From Actinokineospora terrae (GTDB lineage Bacteria > Actinomycetota > Actinomycetes > Mycobacteriales > Pseudonocardiaceae): 64,000 nucleotides of DNA. Position 1 is the first letter of the stretch; every line of letters begins with the position of its first letter. The stretch spans positions 62,001 through 126,000 of the forward strand of contig NZ_FOGI01000006.1 in the NCBI RefSeq assembly GCF_900111175.1, in the 5' to 3' direction. The notes below the pieces were generated by a model that worked only from the letters and a program-made list of their open reading frames with translations, searched no databases and was not told where the DNA came from. Positions 45,240 through 54,859 of the stretch are shown one piece after another. Made by a program: the position numbers and the translations under genes.

Positions 45240-45540
45240 GGCGCCGTGTTTGAGCGCTTCGCCGGAGACTTCGGGTCGGCGGTACACGATGCGGTGCTCG
45301 CGGCAGGCGACGAGGTCATGGGTCCGTCAGTGCACTGCGTCACAGCCGAGTACGACGCGGGCGCGGTCATCGCCCAGCGGGAAGTGCCGGTGCTGCCCGA
45401 CGACACGGCCGAGAGCCTGGCGGCGCAGGTCCTTGTGGCGGAACCCCGGTTGCTGCCGGAGGTCGTCGAGCGCCTCGCCGCGCGGTCGCCCAGGCGGATT
45501 GATCCGGCGCTCGCTCAGGCGCCCGCGGCGAACTCCGGGA
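45240..45540 (+). pseudogene. PurN-like formyltransferase 3-prime remnant
   Basis: The plus strand reads VHCVTAEYDAGAVIAQREVP, VLPDDTAESLAAQVLVAEPR, LLPEVVERLAA. This is the C-terminal pattern of phosphoribosylglycinamide formyltransferases (VH.V.E.YD.G.VIAQ..VPV). The N-terminal two thirds, including the catalytic Asn-His-Asp region, are missing, and the normal stop has been lost. It is a truncated fragment beside the mobile-element scars. Confidence 0.55.
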
Positions 45541-45669
45541 CCCGGTGCGTTCCCGTCGCCCCGCCCCGGCGCGGATCCGGCCGACATCGTCCAAATGGCC
45601 GCGTGGGCCGGGCGCGGGGGAGTTACCCTCCGTCGCGATCCGACGTCTACCCGAGGAGGACGGCCCGAG

Positions 45670-46110
45670 GTGTTTGGCGCGCACATTCACGATCCGCAGG
45701 AGTGGATGCGGGAGCAGGAGCAGCGCACCGCCGCGCTCATGGCCAAGGCGCAGGACGCGCAGGAGCTATTGGCGGCGAACTCGGTCACGCACTCCAGCGC
45801 CGACCGCGTGGTCAGCGTCACCGTCAACCCCGGCGGCGGCCTGACCGGCCTGACCCTCTCGCCGGAGGCCGAGCGGATGCGGCACGGGCAGTTGGCCACG
45901 CTGATCCAGGCTACCTACACCCAGGCCGCGCGGAAGGCGGCCGCGCGCACCATGGAGATCATGTCCGATCTCGTCGGCGGTGACTCCGAGGCGCTCGACA
46001 TCGTCCGGCGGTCCATGCCCGCCGACCCAGAACCCGACGACCGGCCCCGCCCCCACCTCGACGACGACGAGGGCTTCGGCGGCGTCTACGGGAAGGGGGA
46101 TCGGCGGTGA
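45670..46110 (+). CDS. YbaB/EbfC-like DNA-binding protein
   Basis: A 146-residue protein: PQEWMREQEQRTAALMAKAQ, a YbaB-type beta-hairpin (VVSVTVNPGGGLTGLTLSPE), then AATLIQ-type helices (QLATLIQATYTQAARKAAAR) and an acidic tail. YbaB-like proteins are frequent companions of type VII secretion or WXG clusters in actinomycetes. GTG 45670 follows an AGGAGG. It overlaps the next gene by four bases. Confidence 0.8.
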   Translation: MFGAHIHDPQEWMREQEQRTAALMAKAQDAQELLAANSVTHSSADRVVSVTVNPGGGLTGLTLSPEAERMRHGQLATLIQATYTQAARKAAARTMEIMSDLVGGDSEALDIVRRSMPADPEPDDRPRPHLDDDEGFGGVYGKGDRR

Positions 46111-46430
46111 CCGCAGGGTACGAGATCGAGGACACGGCGTCGCTGTCGACGCACGCCGGGCGGCTCGCGGCCGTCGCCGACGGCATTCGGGATGCCGACT
46201 CGGCCGCCGCGCAGGTCGGGCTCGGCGGTGTGGAGGCCTACGGGCTGCTCTGCTCACCGCTGGTGATTCCCGCCTTGCAGGTGTTCCAGGGGCACATGGA
46301 CGACCTGCTGAAGAGCGCGTCCGACCTGGCCGGAGCGCTGTCGGAGGGCATCTCGCGCACCGTCACCGACTACGACGAACTGGAGCGGCGGCTCGCGGCC
46401 CACTACGACAGGTTCGGGGGTGGGCGGTGA
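46107..46430 (+). CDS. WXG/EspC-like small type VII-associated protein
   Basis: A 107-residue helical protein (TASLSTHAGRLAAVADGIRD, LLCSPLVIPALQVFQGHMDD, LAGALSEGISRTVTDYDELE). Size and the helix-turn-helix hairpin pattern match small ESX-associated substrates of the EspC/DUF2580-like type. No WXG is visible. It overlaps both neighbours (ATGA and GTGA), so it forms one operon with the YbaB-like and WXG-type genes. Confidence 0.72.
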   Translation: MTAGYEIEDTASLSTHAGRLAAVADGIRDADSAAAQVGLGGVEAYGLLCSPLVIPALQVFQGHMDDLLKSASDLAGALSEGISRTVTDYDELERRLAAHYDRFGGGR

Positions 46431-47404
46431 GCGACGAACTGGTCGCCCGGGCGGAGGGACCGAAGACCTTCGCGGGCTCCGGCCTGCTGGAATCGAGCAT
46501 GAACCTGGCCCACGACCTGGGCGACGACTCCAACTGGCAGGAACTGGCCGTGGACGGGGTCATGATCGGCATCGACGCCCTGTCGGTGGTGATGAACCCG
46601 CTGGGTGAGCTGGTCAAGGCCGGGGTCGGCTGGTTGATGGAGCACCTCGACCTCCTCCGCGAGCCGCTGGAGGTGCTCACCGGCGACCCCGGCCAGATCG
46701 ACGCCATCGCCGCGACCTGGGAGAACATCGGCAAGCGCCTGGACAAGATGAACGCCGACTACACCTCGGCGATGACGCTGACCGCGGGGTGGAGCGGTGA
46801 CGCCGCCACGGCGTACCGCGGACTGGCCGGCCAGTACATCGCGGCCTTGACACAGGTCGCCGACCAGGCCAGGGACGCCGCCAACGGCGTGCGGACCGCC
46901 GGTGTCGTCGTCGGCACGACCAGGGCCATCGTCTTCGACCTGATCGCCACCTTCATCAGCAATGTGATCACCCGGGCCCTGCTGGCGCTGGCATCGTCCT
47001 GGTTCACCCTGGGTGCCTCGGTCGGTGTGTTCATCGCCAGCGTGATCGCCGACGCGGTCCAGCTCGCCGCCAAGCTGCAGAAACGGCTGGGCAAGCTGCT
47101 CCAGGCGATCCAGGGGTTCGTGGCCAAGTACCGCGCCCTCGGCGACCGGTCGGCCGAGGCAGCGAGGTCGCTCGGGCGCAGGTCGACGGAACTGGGGCGG
47201 GAGGCGAACAAGGCGATCAGGCAGTCGACCAGGACGTTGGACGACCTGGCGCCGCAGTCGGGGCGGTTGAAGGCCTACACCGACAGGGTGGACCGGACGG
47301 CCGAGTCCGGGCTCGGCCGCACCCTCGATCACCTGGGCACCAAGACGGTCAAGGAAGGCACGAAGTCGATCAACGACACCCTCAACCCGGACGAGGACGC
47401 CTGA
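46427..47404 (+). CDS. WXG100-like protein with membrane-active C-terminal part
   Basis: A 325-residue protein. The WXG-type hairpin is at residues ~85-175, with the turn TAGWSGDAATAYRGLAGQYI. Before it is GVMIGIDALSVVMNPLGELV. After it lie two hydrophobic segments (IVFDLIATFISNVITRALLA, LGASVGVFIASVIADAVQLA) and a basic helical tail. The layout resembles large LXG/WXG-type secreted effectors or ESX-associated proteins. GTG 46427 overlaps the preceding stop. Confidence 0.78.
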   Translation: MSDELVARAEGPKTFAGSGLLESSMNLAHDLGDDSNWQELAVDGVMIGIDALSVVMNPLGELVKAGVGWLMEHLDLLREPLEVLTGDPGQIDAIAATWENIGKRLDKMNADYTSAMTLTAGWSGDAATAYRGLAGQYIAALTQVADQARDAANGVRTAGVVVGTTRAIVFDLIATFISNVITRALLALASSWFTLGASVGVFIASVIADAVQLAAKLQKRLGKLLQAIQGFVAKYRALGDRSAEAARSLGRRSTELGREANKAIRQSTRTLDDLAPQSGRLKAYTDRVDRTAESGLGRTLDHLGTKTVKEGTKSINDTLNPDEDA

Positions 47405-47405
47405 G

Positions 47406-47921
47406 ATGCGCTGGGGACCGACCATCGGCACCGGTATCGCTTTCCTGCTGGTCGGGATCTGGGTGTTCATCGGCGTGCAGTCGCGGACCGGGTTGACACC
47501 CTCGGCGGAGCCGTCCGTGCGCCGCACCGGCGTCGCCGAGGTGCGGTCGTGCGCGGCGGATCCTCTCAACCTCTGGTTGACCACGATCTGCGAGGCGGAC
47601 GTGCGGTGGGAAGGCGAAGAACGCACCGAGGATAAGCGGATCCACTCGGTGGGGCCGCGCGTCGGCGCGGTCGACGTGCAGCTGCGAATCGACGGTTCCG
47701 GCACTGGCCGAGGTGGCGCGGGCGCCAAGATCGTGACCGCGGACTATCCGCACCGGTACGACGGCGTGTTGTTCTTCCTTCTGATGGTGGGAATACCTGG
47801 TGCGAGTATGACAATAGGTGTGTTCCTGGGAAGTTGGCTGTCCAGGTTGTTGCCCGCGCCCGCCCCGGAAAAGCTCACCCTTCGCCCGATGGAAAGAAAA
47901 CGGAGTCGCCGCAAGCGATAG
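47406..47921 (+). CDS. Membrane protein with two transmembrane segments
   Basis: A 171-residue protein. An N-terminal membrane helix (GTGIAFLLVGIWVFIGVQSR) precedes an extracellular loop with Cys residues (EVRSCAADPLNLWLTTICEA). A second helix (VLFFLLMVGIPGASMTIGVF) leads to a basic cytoplasmic tail (ERKRSRRKR). It starts one base after the WXG-type gene, so it is the fourth gene of that operon. It resembles small actinobacterial membrane proteins with DUF-type names; function unknown. Confidence 0.72.
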   Translation: MRWGPTIGTGIAFLLVGIWVFIGVQSRTGLTPSAEPSVRRTGVAEVRSCAADPLNLWLTTICEADVRWEGEERTEDKRIHSVGPRVGAVDVQLRIDGSGTGRGGAGAKIVTADYPHRYDGVLFFLLMVGIPGASMTIGVFLGSWLSRLLPAPAPEKLTLRPMERKRSRRKR

Positions 47922-47939
47922 GCGGCATGTGCCCTCAGT

Positions 47940-48877
47940 GAGCCGTTTTCATCCTGGGCTGGATGCGTTGGCGGGCAGGGGTTTGTTGTTGATCATGGCT
48001 GCCCGGTGTCGGCGTGTCGTGCCGGGACATGGCGAAGCCCTTGGTAGGACGTTAATCGACCAAGATCCCCGTCCACCACGGGCCTCGCATGTTGTTCCAC
48101 CGTGCCGCGCTGCCGTTGTCACATCGGACCCTGACCTTTGTGTCCGGCCTGGTCCGCGCCCACCGCAGAGAACTGGGCTCGGTGTGGCGCAGGCTCGCCC
48201 CGGGACAGCAGGCGCTGCCGGTGCTGGTGTACCTGCGCGAGGGTGAACCGTTCGCGCAGGTCGGCGCCGGGTTCGGGGTGTCGACCACGACCTGCTGGCG
48301 CTACGTCGCCGAAACCGTGGAGCTGCTGGCCCCGGCGGGCGCCGAAGCTGGGGGCGGCGCTGCCGGCGGCGAAACGCCAGGGCATGGCCTACGTGGTGAT
48401 CGACGGCACGCTGATCCCGATCGACCGGATCGCCGCCGACCGGCCCTTCTACTCCGGCAAACACCGGATGCACGGGGTGAACCTGCAGGTCGTGGCCTCA
48501 CCGGCCGGGACGATCTTGTGGGTGTCGGGGGATCTGCCCGGCAGCACGCACGACACCGCCGCCGCCAGGATCCGCAACATTCTCGCCACTCTGCGCAACG
48601 CCGGGCTGATCGCGTTGGGTGACAAGGGCTATCACGGCTACGACCCACCGGTCAGCGCGTGATCACCCCTGACAAGGGGCGGAACAAGCCCGAGTCACAG
48701 AAGGACGCCAACCGCGCCCACGCCCGCCTGCGCGACCCCGGCGAACGCGCCCACGCCCCACTCAAGACCTGGCGCGTCCTGCGCAAAGTCCGCGTCAACC
48801 CACGCCGCATCGGCCGACTCGCCAAGGCCATCCACGTGCTCCAGAACCACGAAGCCACAGCAGGATGAAAAGGGCTC
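47940..48877. mobile_element. IS5-family insertion sequence, 938 bp
   Basis: Ends are imperfect inverted repeats: GAGCCGTTTTCATCCT at 47940-47955 and AGGATGAAAAGGGCTC at 48862-48877 (one mismatch in 16). The three bases AGT flank both ends (47937-47939 and 48878-48880) and may be the target duplication. Length and the single DDE transposase fit the IS5 family. It inserted between the WXG operon and the chemotaxis receptor. Confidence 0.78.
48089..48868 (+). pseudogene. IS5-family transposase with two frameshifts
   Basis: Frame one reads LSHRTLTFVSGLVRAHRREL and GEPFAQVGAGFGVSTTTCWR to about 48340. A one-base shift leads to RQGMAYVVIDGTLIPIDRIA, FYSGKHRMHGVNLQVVASPA, DLPGSTHDTAAARI and ALGDKGYHGYD. 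Near 48650 it returns to the first frame with ITPDKGRNKPESQKDANRAH and LKTWRVLRKVRVNPRRIGRL. DDE residues are visible in VVIDGT and STHD, with a candidate Glu near GERAHAPLK. Two shifts make it inactive unless slippage occurs. Confidence 0.8.
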
Positions 48878-49022
48878 AGTGTTGCGAGTACGGGAATCCA
48901 CTCCCGGTGGCGAACGCCGCGCTCGTGCGAAGTGTTGTACCGGATTCCTCGGGTGGGGTCGAAGATCATGATGGAGGTCGACCCCGCGGATGGTCCACTC
49001 GGGACTGATCGGTGCGCGGCGG

Positions 49023-51002
49023 TCAGCGGGGGAGGTGGAAGCTCTTGCTGACCTGCTCGAGTCGGTGGACGGCGGTTGCGAGGTTGTCGGCGAGGGTGAG
49101 GCTGGCCTGGACGTTGGTCTCGGTGTGGGCGGCCACGTCGGTGACGTGGCCGATGCTCTCGCGGACGGAGTGGGAGGCGGCGGACTGCTCCTCGACGGCG
49201 GCGACGATGGTGGTCTGGAGTTGGGCCATGTCGCGGATGGAGGTGCCGATCTGCTCGATCACCCGGACCGTGCCGTCCACATCGGACTGGATGGCGGCGA
49301 TGCGCTCGGTGACGCTCACCGTCGCGGTGGTCGTCGACTCGGCGAGGCTCTTGACCTCGGTGGCCACGACCGCGAAGCCGCGCCCGGCCTCGCCTGCCCG
49401 CGACGCCTCGATGGTCGCGTTGAGGGCGAGCAGGTGGGTCTGGGCGGCGATCCTGGTGATCACGTCGACCACGCCCGCGATGGCGGCCGACGACCCGGCG
49501 AGGCTGTGCAGCTGGGCGGTCATGGTGGCGGTCGCCTGCTCGGCGTCGGCGGCGAGGGTCGAGCCGCGGGAGATGGACGAGGCGATCTCGGCGACGCTGG
49601 CGCTGAACTCGGTGGCGCCGATGCTGGCCGCGGCCGACTCGGTGTGGGTCACCGTCGCGCTCTCGCGCAGTTCGCCTGCCTGGCCGCGCAGCGCCTCGGC
49701 CGACCCGGTGAGGTCCGCCGCGGTGTCCACCACGGCCTGCACCGAGGCGGTGAGCCCGCGCTGCATCTCCACAAGCGCGGTGCCGAGTTCGTCGTCGGCG
49801 CCCGCGGGCTCGATCGGGGCGGTCAGGTCACCGGCGGCTATCCGGCGCAGGTGGTCGGCGGTGCGGCGCAGGGTCGCCACCATCTCGCCGAAGGCCCCCG
49901 CCAGCTCGCCCAGCTCGTCGCGCCCGGAGCGGGGCAGGGTGACGTCGAGGCGGCCGCGGGCGATGTCGAGCGCGGCGGTGCGCAGGACGGGCATCCGGGC
50001 GGTCAGGCGGCGGGTGGTGAACCAGACGGTCGCCAGCAGCACGACGGCGATGACGAGCGCGAAGCCGATCAGCTTGGTCCGCAGCGCGCCGACCGGGGCG
50101 AGCACGTCGCTCATCGGGGTCACCGTCGCCAGCGTCCAGCCCGTCCCCTCGACCGGCGCCCAGGTCAGCACCGCGTCGTCCGCGGCCCCGGCCAGCGGGT
50201 TCTTGCCGTCCAGGGTGCCGCTGCCGCCCTCGGCGATCCGGCGCGTCAGGGCGGTGGCGGTGTCGCGCGCGGGCTCGGACGCGGCCTGCTCCAGGGTCTT
50301 GGACCCCACGACCGACGCGTCGGGGGCCGCGAGCAGGGTGCCCGCGCGGGAGAGCAGGATCGCGTAGCCGTGCTCGGACACCTTCGCGGCGCTGACCTTC
50401 TTGGAGAGCTGGTCGAGGGTCACGTCGACACCCGCGACGCCGATCGTGCGGCCGTCCTGGACCATCGGCGCGGTCACCGAGGTCATCAGCGCCTTGAGGT
50501 TGGCGTCGTAGTACGGCTCGACGACGCTCTCCGCGCCGGTGCGCTTGGGCTCGGTGTACCAGGCGTAGGTGATGGCGTCGGCGTTCGCCGCGTCGTCGAG
50601 GTCCTGCCGCACGGGCTTGCCGGTCCCGTCCTTGACCCAGAGGTACTGGGAGACGCCGGACAGCGGGTAGCGCGGGTCACCGGGGACGTCGAAGCACAGG
50701 TACATGTCGTAGATCTCGGGCGTGCCTGCGAGAGTCCCGCGCACCACCTCGTCGAGCAGCGGGCGGTTCGCCACGGGCATGGCGCTGCCCGCGGCGACGA
50801 TGGCGCGCTCGGCCGTCCGAGCCGCCGAGATCTGGGTCTCCACCTGCCGGGCGAGGCTCTCCGCCACGTCGCTGCCGTGCCCCCGCTGCGCGCTCTCCTC
50901 CAGCGCCGTGGCGTTGACCACGACGAAGGTCGACAGCACGGCCAGACCGGCGACGACGACCGGAACCAGCACGGCCAGCAGACGGCCCCGGAAACTCGAC
51001 AT
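49023..51002 (-). CDS. Methyl-accepting chemotaxis protein (dCache sensor)
   Basis: A 659-residue receptor. An N-terminal membrane helix ([20 protein letters not shown]) is followed by a ~290-residue extracellular dCache-type sensor ([37 protein letters not shown]), a second helix ([20 protein letters not shown]), a HAMP domain and a signalling coiled coil with the hairpin [43 protein letters not shown] 51002 has GGGGAG at eight bases. Isolated receptors occur in actinomycetes without flagella. It directly follows the injection system on the same strand. Confidence 0.92.
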   Translation of the reverse strand: MSSFRGRLLAVLVPVVVAGLAVLSTFVVVNATALEESAQRGHGSDVAESLARQVETQISAARTAERAIVAAGSAMPVANRPLLDEVVRGTLAGTPEIYDMYLCFDVPGDPRYPLSGVSQYLWVKDGTGKPVRQDLDDAANADAITYAWYTEPKRTGAESVVEPYYDANLKALMTSVTAPMVQDGRTIGVAGVDVTLDQLSKKVSAAKVSEHGYAILLSRAGTLLAAPDASVVGSKTLEQAASEPARDTATALTRRIAEGGSGTLDGKNPLAGAADDAVLTWAPVEGTGWTLATVTPMSDVLAPVGALRTKLIGFALVIAVVLLATVWFTTRRLTARMPVLRTAALDIARGRLDVTLPRSGRDELGELAGAFGEMVATLRRTADHLRRIAAGDLTAPIEPAGADDELGTALVEMQRGLTASVQAVVDTAADLTGSAEALRGQAGELRESATVTHTESAAASIGATEFSASVAEIASSISRGSTLAADAEQATATMTAQLHSLAGSSAAIAGVVDVITRIAAQTHLLALNATIEASRAGEAGRGFAVVATEVKSLAESTTTATVSVTERIAAIQSDVDGTVRVIEQIGTSIRDMAQLQTTIVAAVEEQSAASHSVRESIGHVTDVAAHTETNVQASLTLADNLATAVHRLEQVSKSFHLPR

Positions 51003-51096
51003 GCGGATGCTCCCCTGCGCGTACCGGCGGCCCGTTCCACCGTCGCCTTCGAATCGGCGGGCCTGCCGCGGTCCTGAGGCCCGTCACCCGGGTGGG

Positions 51097-52368
51097 TCAG
51101 GGGCGGCGGAAGAACTCGACCTCGCCGAGGGCTATGTGGGTGGTGGGGGTTTGCGGGGTGGCGGAGCGGATGGTCAGGCGGACCTGTGTGACGTCGGAGG
51201 TGCCGAGGTCGGTGCGCTGGGGGCCGGGTTCGTCGGCGAGGGTGATGGTGGTGGTGCGGGTGGTGCCACCGGTGCTGGTGGTGGTGAGGTCGACGGTGGT
51301 GGGGCGGGCCTGGTCGGTGAAGTGGTCCCGGTCGGCGGTGGGGCCGGTGTGGATCACGACGGACAGCAGGCGGATGGGCTCGGCGAAGGTGAAGGTGGCC
51401 TGGGCGCCGGGCGTGGGGGTGCCCCAGTAGCGGTTGGACAGGCCGTCCGCGGCGGCGCGAGCCGGGTGGTTGGGGAGCTCGGCGGTCGCGGTGACGGTTC
51501 GGGGGGCGACGGCAGCGGGGGTGGACACGCGGTCGCGGATGTCCTGGATGGCGGGGTCGAGGTGGGGGTAGAGGACCACGCCGAGGACTACCAAGGCCGC
51601 GACGACCAGGAGGGCGACGATCGCGCGTAGCCAGCGGGACCGGTCCCCGTGCCAGGACCAGCGGCGGCGCTTGGTGGTGGCGGACAGGGCGGCCGCGGGG
51701 TCGAGGGGGGTGGCGCAGCGGCGGCAGAACTTCCTGCCAGGCGGGTTCGCCGTCCCGCACACCGGGCAGGGGGGACCCTCGACGGTGTCGACTTGGGCGG
51801 CGGAGGCGACTGGGCGCTGGGCGACTGGTCTTCCCGGCAGTACAGGGGCGGTGTCCAGTTCGGGGGGCGTCGGGGTGGGGGGATTGTCGGCGGCGCGGCC
51901 ACGAGCAGTGGGTGCGGGGACAGGTTCGGCGAAGAGAGAGGCCGCCGGATTGGTGGCCGTATGAGCGGCGCCGGTGGCGGGTTCGGTTGCGCCCGAGGTC
52001 GGGGTTCCGTTATGGACGGTCGCTGATCCTCCTGTCTGACGGGTTGAGACCTCGGTCGTCGGGTTGTCGGCGGATCCTCCGGACTGCGGGGGAGTGCCCA
52101 CGGAGGCGTGTTGGGTGGGCTTGTTCGTGCCCGTGGCGGGGTCGTCTCGGCGGTGGGCCTGGGAACCGGAGACCGGGTTGTCGACCGGTTGCGAGACGGG
52201 GTTCTCTGGCCGCTGTGCGAGATCGGTGCTGAGTGCGGGAGCGGCAGGAAGCGTGACAGGGTCGGCTGGGTCGGTGGAGGCGGACCAGCCGAGGTAGGTG
52301 GCGCAGTTGCCGCAGAAGTCGTCTGTGGGGTGGACCTGGGTGCCGCAGACGGGGCAGGGGCGGGTCAT
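51097..52368 (-). CDS. Zinc-ribbon membrane protein with discoidin-like C-terminal domain
   Basis: A 423-residue protein. The first zinc ribbon is at residues 4-21 (CPVCGTQVHPTDDFCGNC). A long Pro/Thr/Asn-rich linker (~residues 35-190) leads to a second ribbon (CPVCGTANPPGRKFCRRC), a membrane helix (WLRAIVALLVVAALVVLGVV) and a C-terminal beta domain (RYWGTPTPGAQATFTFAEPI, TQVRLTIRSATP, IALGEVEFFRRP) of the NADase-type glycan-binding/F5-8 type. It overlaps the gpI-like gene by four bases, so it is part of the injection-system operon. It may tether the particle to the envelope; that is inference. Confidence 0.82.
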   Translation of the reverse strand: MTRPCPVCGTQVHPTDDFCGNCATYLGWSASTDPADPVTLPAAPALSTDLAQRPENPVSQPVDNPVSGSQAHRRDDPATGTNKPTQHASVGTPPQSGGSADNPTTEVSTRQTGGSATVHNGTPTSGATEPATGAAHTATNPAASLFAEPVPAPTARGRAADNPPTPTPPELDTAPVLPGRPVAQRPVASAAQVDTVEGPPCPVCGTANPPGRKFCRRCATPLDPAAALSATTKRRRWSWHGDRSRWLRAIVALLVVAALVVLGVVLYPHLDPAIQDIRDRVSTPAAVAPRTVTATAELPNHPARAAADGLSNRYWGTPTPGAQATFTFAEPIRLLSVVIHTGPTADRDHFTDQARPTTVDLTTTSTGGTTRTTTITLADEPGPQRTDLGTSDVTQVRLTIRSATPQTPTTHIALGEVEFFRRP

Positions 52369-52919
52369 GTGGGGTCCTCGGGTGGGGCTGGGAGTACCTC
52401 GATCTGCGGGGTGAGGTGCAGGGGGCAGTGGGCGGCGACGACGGCGGTGATCTGGTCTTGGTCCACTGGGGATCGGTCGGGCCAGACGCGGATCACGAGT
52501 TCTGGGGGTGTGCCGGGCAGTTCGGCGCCCGCGGAGGGGGACCAGGCCACGCCTGGGCCGTCGGCGATGGTCACGCCGACTCCGAGGGTCAGGCGGAGGC
52601 GGGTGGCCAGGCCGTGGGGGGTGCCGCGGTCTCGGTGTAGGGCGATGGCACGGCGGACGAGTTCGCGGCGGACCTCCACGGGCCAGCGGGGGTCTGGGGA
52701 CTCGGCGACCCACGAGGCCAGCCAGGTCAGGAAGTCCTCGGGGGTGAGCGCGGGATCCAGGTAGGCGGTCAGGTTGTCCAAAGTAGACAAGACCACCGCG
52801 AGCACGTCGTCGAGGCCCGCGGTGAAGCGCGAGGCGAAGTCGTCGGCGGCGTACAGCGCGGGCAGCAGTTCCCCGATGGGGTGCGTGCTCGGCAGCCCGG
52901 GCACCGCGGCCCGGGTCAC
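52365..52919 (-). CDS. gpI-like phage tail/baseplate protein
   Basis: A 184-residue protein (GELLPALYAADDFASRFTAG, LDDVLAVVLSTLDNLTAYLD, TPEDFLTWLASWVAESPDPR, RAIALHRDRGTPHGLATRLR). This is the pattern of P2 gpI-type tail proteins found in contractile injection systems. It overlaps the gpJ-like gene by four bases. Structural baseplate component. Confidence 0.88.
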   Translation of the reverse strand: MTRAAVPGLPSTHPIGELLPALYAADDFASRFTAGLDDVLAVVLSTLDNLTAYLDPALTPEDFLTWLASWVAESPDPRWPVEVRRELVRRAIALHRDRGTPHGLATRLRLTLGVGVTIADGPGVAWSPSAGAELPGTPPELVIRVWPDRSPVDQDQITAVVAAHCPLHLTPQIEVLPAPPEDPT

Positions 52920-54859
52920 TGCGCACCCACCACGGTCACCTGGTGCTGGTGGGAGAACACCAGCGCGTCCGGCGTCAGCTCAAGCCGGTCCACCCGCCCA
53001 CCACGGGCACCGGTCAGCGGGTTGGCCGGGAACAGCAGGATCTCCTCCACCATGCCCACCCCCGGAACCCGTTGCAGCACAGCGAAAATCTCGCCGTACT
53101 GCACCGCGCGGCCGAACGCCCACCCCGTGCCGTCCGCGCCCCCGGTCATCGGGTCGAGGTACCCGTGCAGCGCGTCCTGCGCCGCGGCCCGCACCCCGTC
53201 GACGTCAGCGTCCGGCGCCACCAACCGCGCCACCACCGTGATCCCCTGATACCGCGGCGGACTCACGATCGCCCGCGTCCCCAACAGCCGCCGCGCGTCC
53301 AGGTGCCCTGCCACGGCCGCCAGTACCTCGTCGGACGGCACCAACTGCTCGATCCGCAACCGCTCACCGTGACCGACCGTTGCCGAGGGCACCACCAGCA
53401 CACGCGCGGCACCCGGTTCATCGGCCGAGGGCAGACACCGCACCCGCGCCAGCGAGGGCGCCGCCTGATGCGCCAAGCGTTCGTAGTCGGACGCGGTCAC
53501 GGCCCGGTCCTGCACGCGCAACTCCTGCGGCGCACGGGTTCGAGCCTCCGCCACCGTCTCACCGTCGACCCCGCCGCGAGCCGCCTCCCGGTTCTCCACC
53601 GCCGAGATGTACGGGACCGAGCTGCGCAGCACCGAGATCGCCCCACGAGCGACGTTCCCCGCGCGGCCACCCCCGGTCCGGTACTGCTCGACCAGAACCG
53701 CCGACCCCTTCGGCGGAACCGCGCCGTAGTAACGCAAACCGCCGTCAGCCGTGCGCACCGCGGGCGGGAACCGCACCTCACCGAGCGTCGCGTCCAGCAC
53801 CACGTGCCGGTCGCCGGGCCCCGAGTCGCCGAAGTGCTCGACCGCGGTCCACCGCTGCCACCCGTCGCCATCGGACACCAGCACGGTGATCGGGTCGCCA
53901 TCGGTCAGCACCGGCGTCCTGGGCAGGGTGAACCGTTGCCCGGGAACGCCTTGCGACAGCCCGAGCAAAACATCCGGCACGGCCTCGGCGTGCTCGACGG
54001 CGACCGTGCCGCCGATGGTGAACGCCTCGGCGACGCGGATCGTCGGCGACTCGGAGTAGAACGGCTGACCGGCCTCGGGTTCGCTCACCCGGGCGCGCAC
54101 CCACCCGGCCCGCCTGCCCGCGATCACCGACTCCACATGCGACGCGGGCAGGTGCACGACGACCTCGCCGGGCCGGTTGAGCCCGCCCGTGCTGTCCTCA
54201 TCGGTCTCGCAGACTGTCCAACCGCGTCCGTCCCACGCCTCCCACACCAGTGGCGGCTGACGCGGGTCGACACCGATGCCCTCCACCCGACTGTCCAAGC
54301 GCAACACCACCACGCACTCCGGCGCCGCGGCGGACAGGCCGAACAGGGTCGAGTCGTCCACGGCCGGGGTCGCTTGGAAGCACCGAACGTCCTGGCCTGC
54401 CGCGAGGTCCTTGGTGCGGTCGACGTGCTCGCCGGACGCGCTCCTGGTGACCAGCGCGTCGAGCTCGCACGGAACGATCGGCAGCGGCGTGGTCGTGGCG
54501 AACACGACCGCCTCGGTGGTCTCCGCGCGGACCGTCGCCACCTCGGTTCCCGCGGGCAGCAGAACGACCTCCACCTGCGGCGCCGAGAGCCAGAACGTGA
54601 CCCGAGCCCGCGCCGCGGTCGGCGGGAACAGCCGCACGCCCAGCAGGTCCAGGAACGCCAGGTAGTTGCGCTCCGGCACCCGGTTGAGCCGGTAGACGAG
54701 CTGGTCGACCATCTGCGCGAAGGTCTCGATCAGCGTGACGCCGGGGTCGGAGACGTTGTGGTCGGTCCACTCGGGACACCGGTCGCGCACGTACCGCTTC
54801 GCCTCGTCGACGAGCTGCTGGAACCGGCGGTCGTCCAGGTTGGGTGCGGGCAGGGCCAT
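52916..54859 (-). CDS. gpJ-like baseplate assembly protein
   Basis: A 647-residue protein starting MALPAPNLDDRRFQQLVDEA, then DHNVSDPGVTLIETFAQMVD and QLVYRLNRVPERNYLAFLDL, the hallmark of the putative baseplate assembly (gpJ-like) family. The centre contains repetitive beta structure. The C-terminal region has RTRAPQELRVQDRAVTASDY and ERLAHQAAPSLARVRCLPSA. ATG 54859 overlaps the gp25 stop by one base. It forms the wedge of the contractile baseplate. Confidence 0.92.
   Translation of the reverse strand: MALPAPNLDDRRFQQLVDEAKRYVRDRCPEWTDHNVSDPGVTLIETFAQMVDQLVYRLNRVPERNYLAFLDLLGVRLFPPTAARARVTFWLSAPQVEVVLLPAGTEVATVRAETTEAVVFATTTPLPIVPCELDALVTRSASGEHVDRTKDLAAGQDVRCFQATPAVDDSTLFGLSAAAPECVVVLRLDSRVEGIGVDPRQPPLVWEAWDGRGWTVCETDEDSTGGLNRPGEVVVHLPASHVESVIAGRRAGWVRARVSEPEAGQPFYSESPTIRVAEAFTIGGTVAVEHAEAVPDVLLGLSQGVPGQRFTLPRTPVLTDGDPITVLVSDGDGWQRWTAVEHFGDSGPGDRHVVLDATLGEVRFPPAVRTADGGLRYYGAVPPKGSAVLVEQYRTGGGRAGNVARGAISVLRSSVPYISAVENREAARGGVDGETVAEARTRAPQELRVQDRAVTASDYERLAHQAAPSLARVRCLPSADEPGAARVLVVPSATVGHGERLRIEQLVPSDEVLAAVAGHLDARRLLGTRAIVSPPRYQGITVVARLVAPDADVDGVRAAAQDALHGYLDPMTGGADGTGWAFGRAVQYGEIFAVLQRVPGVGMVEEILLFPANPLTGARGGRVDRLELTPDALVFSHQHQVTVVGAQ

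Noticed and set aside
48990..51077. A 695-codon plus-strand frame
   Set aside because: It is the antisense of the chemotaxis receptor gene, Gly/Arg/His-rich without motifs; the receptor frame on the minus strand has all family motifs.
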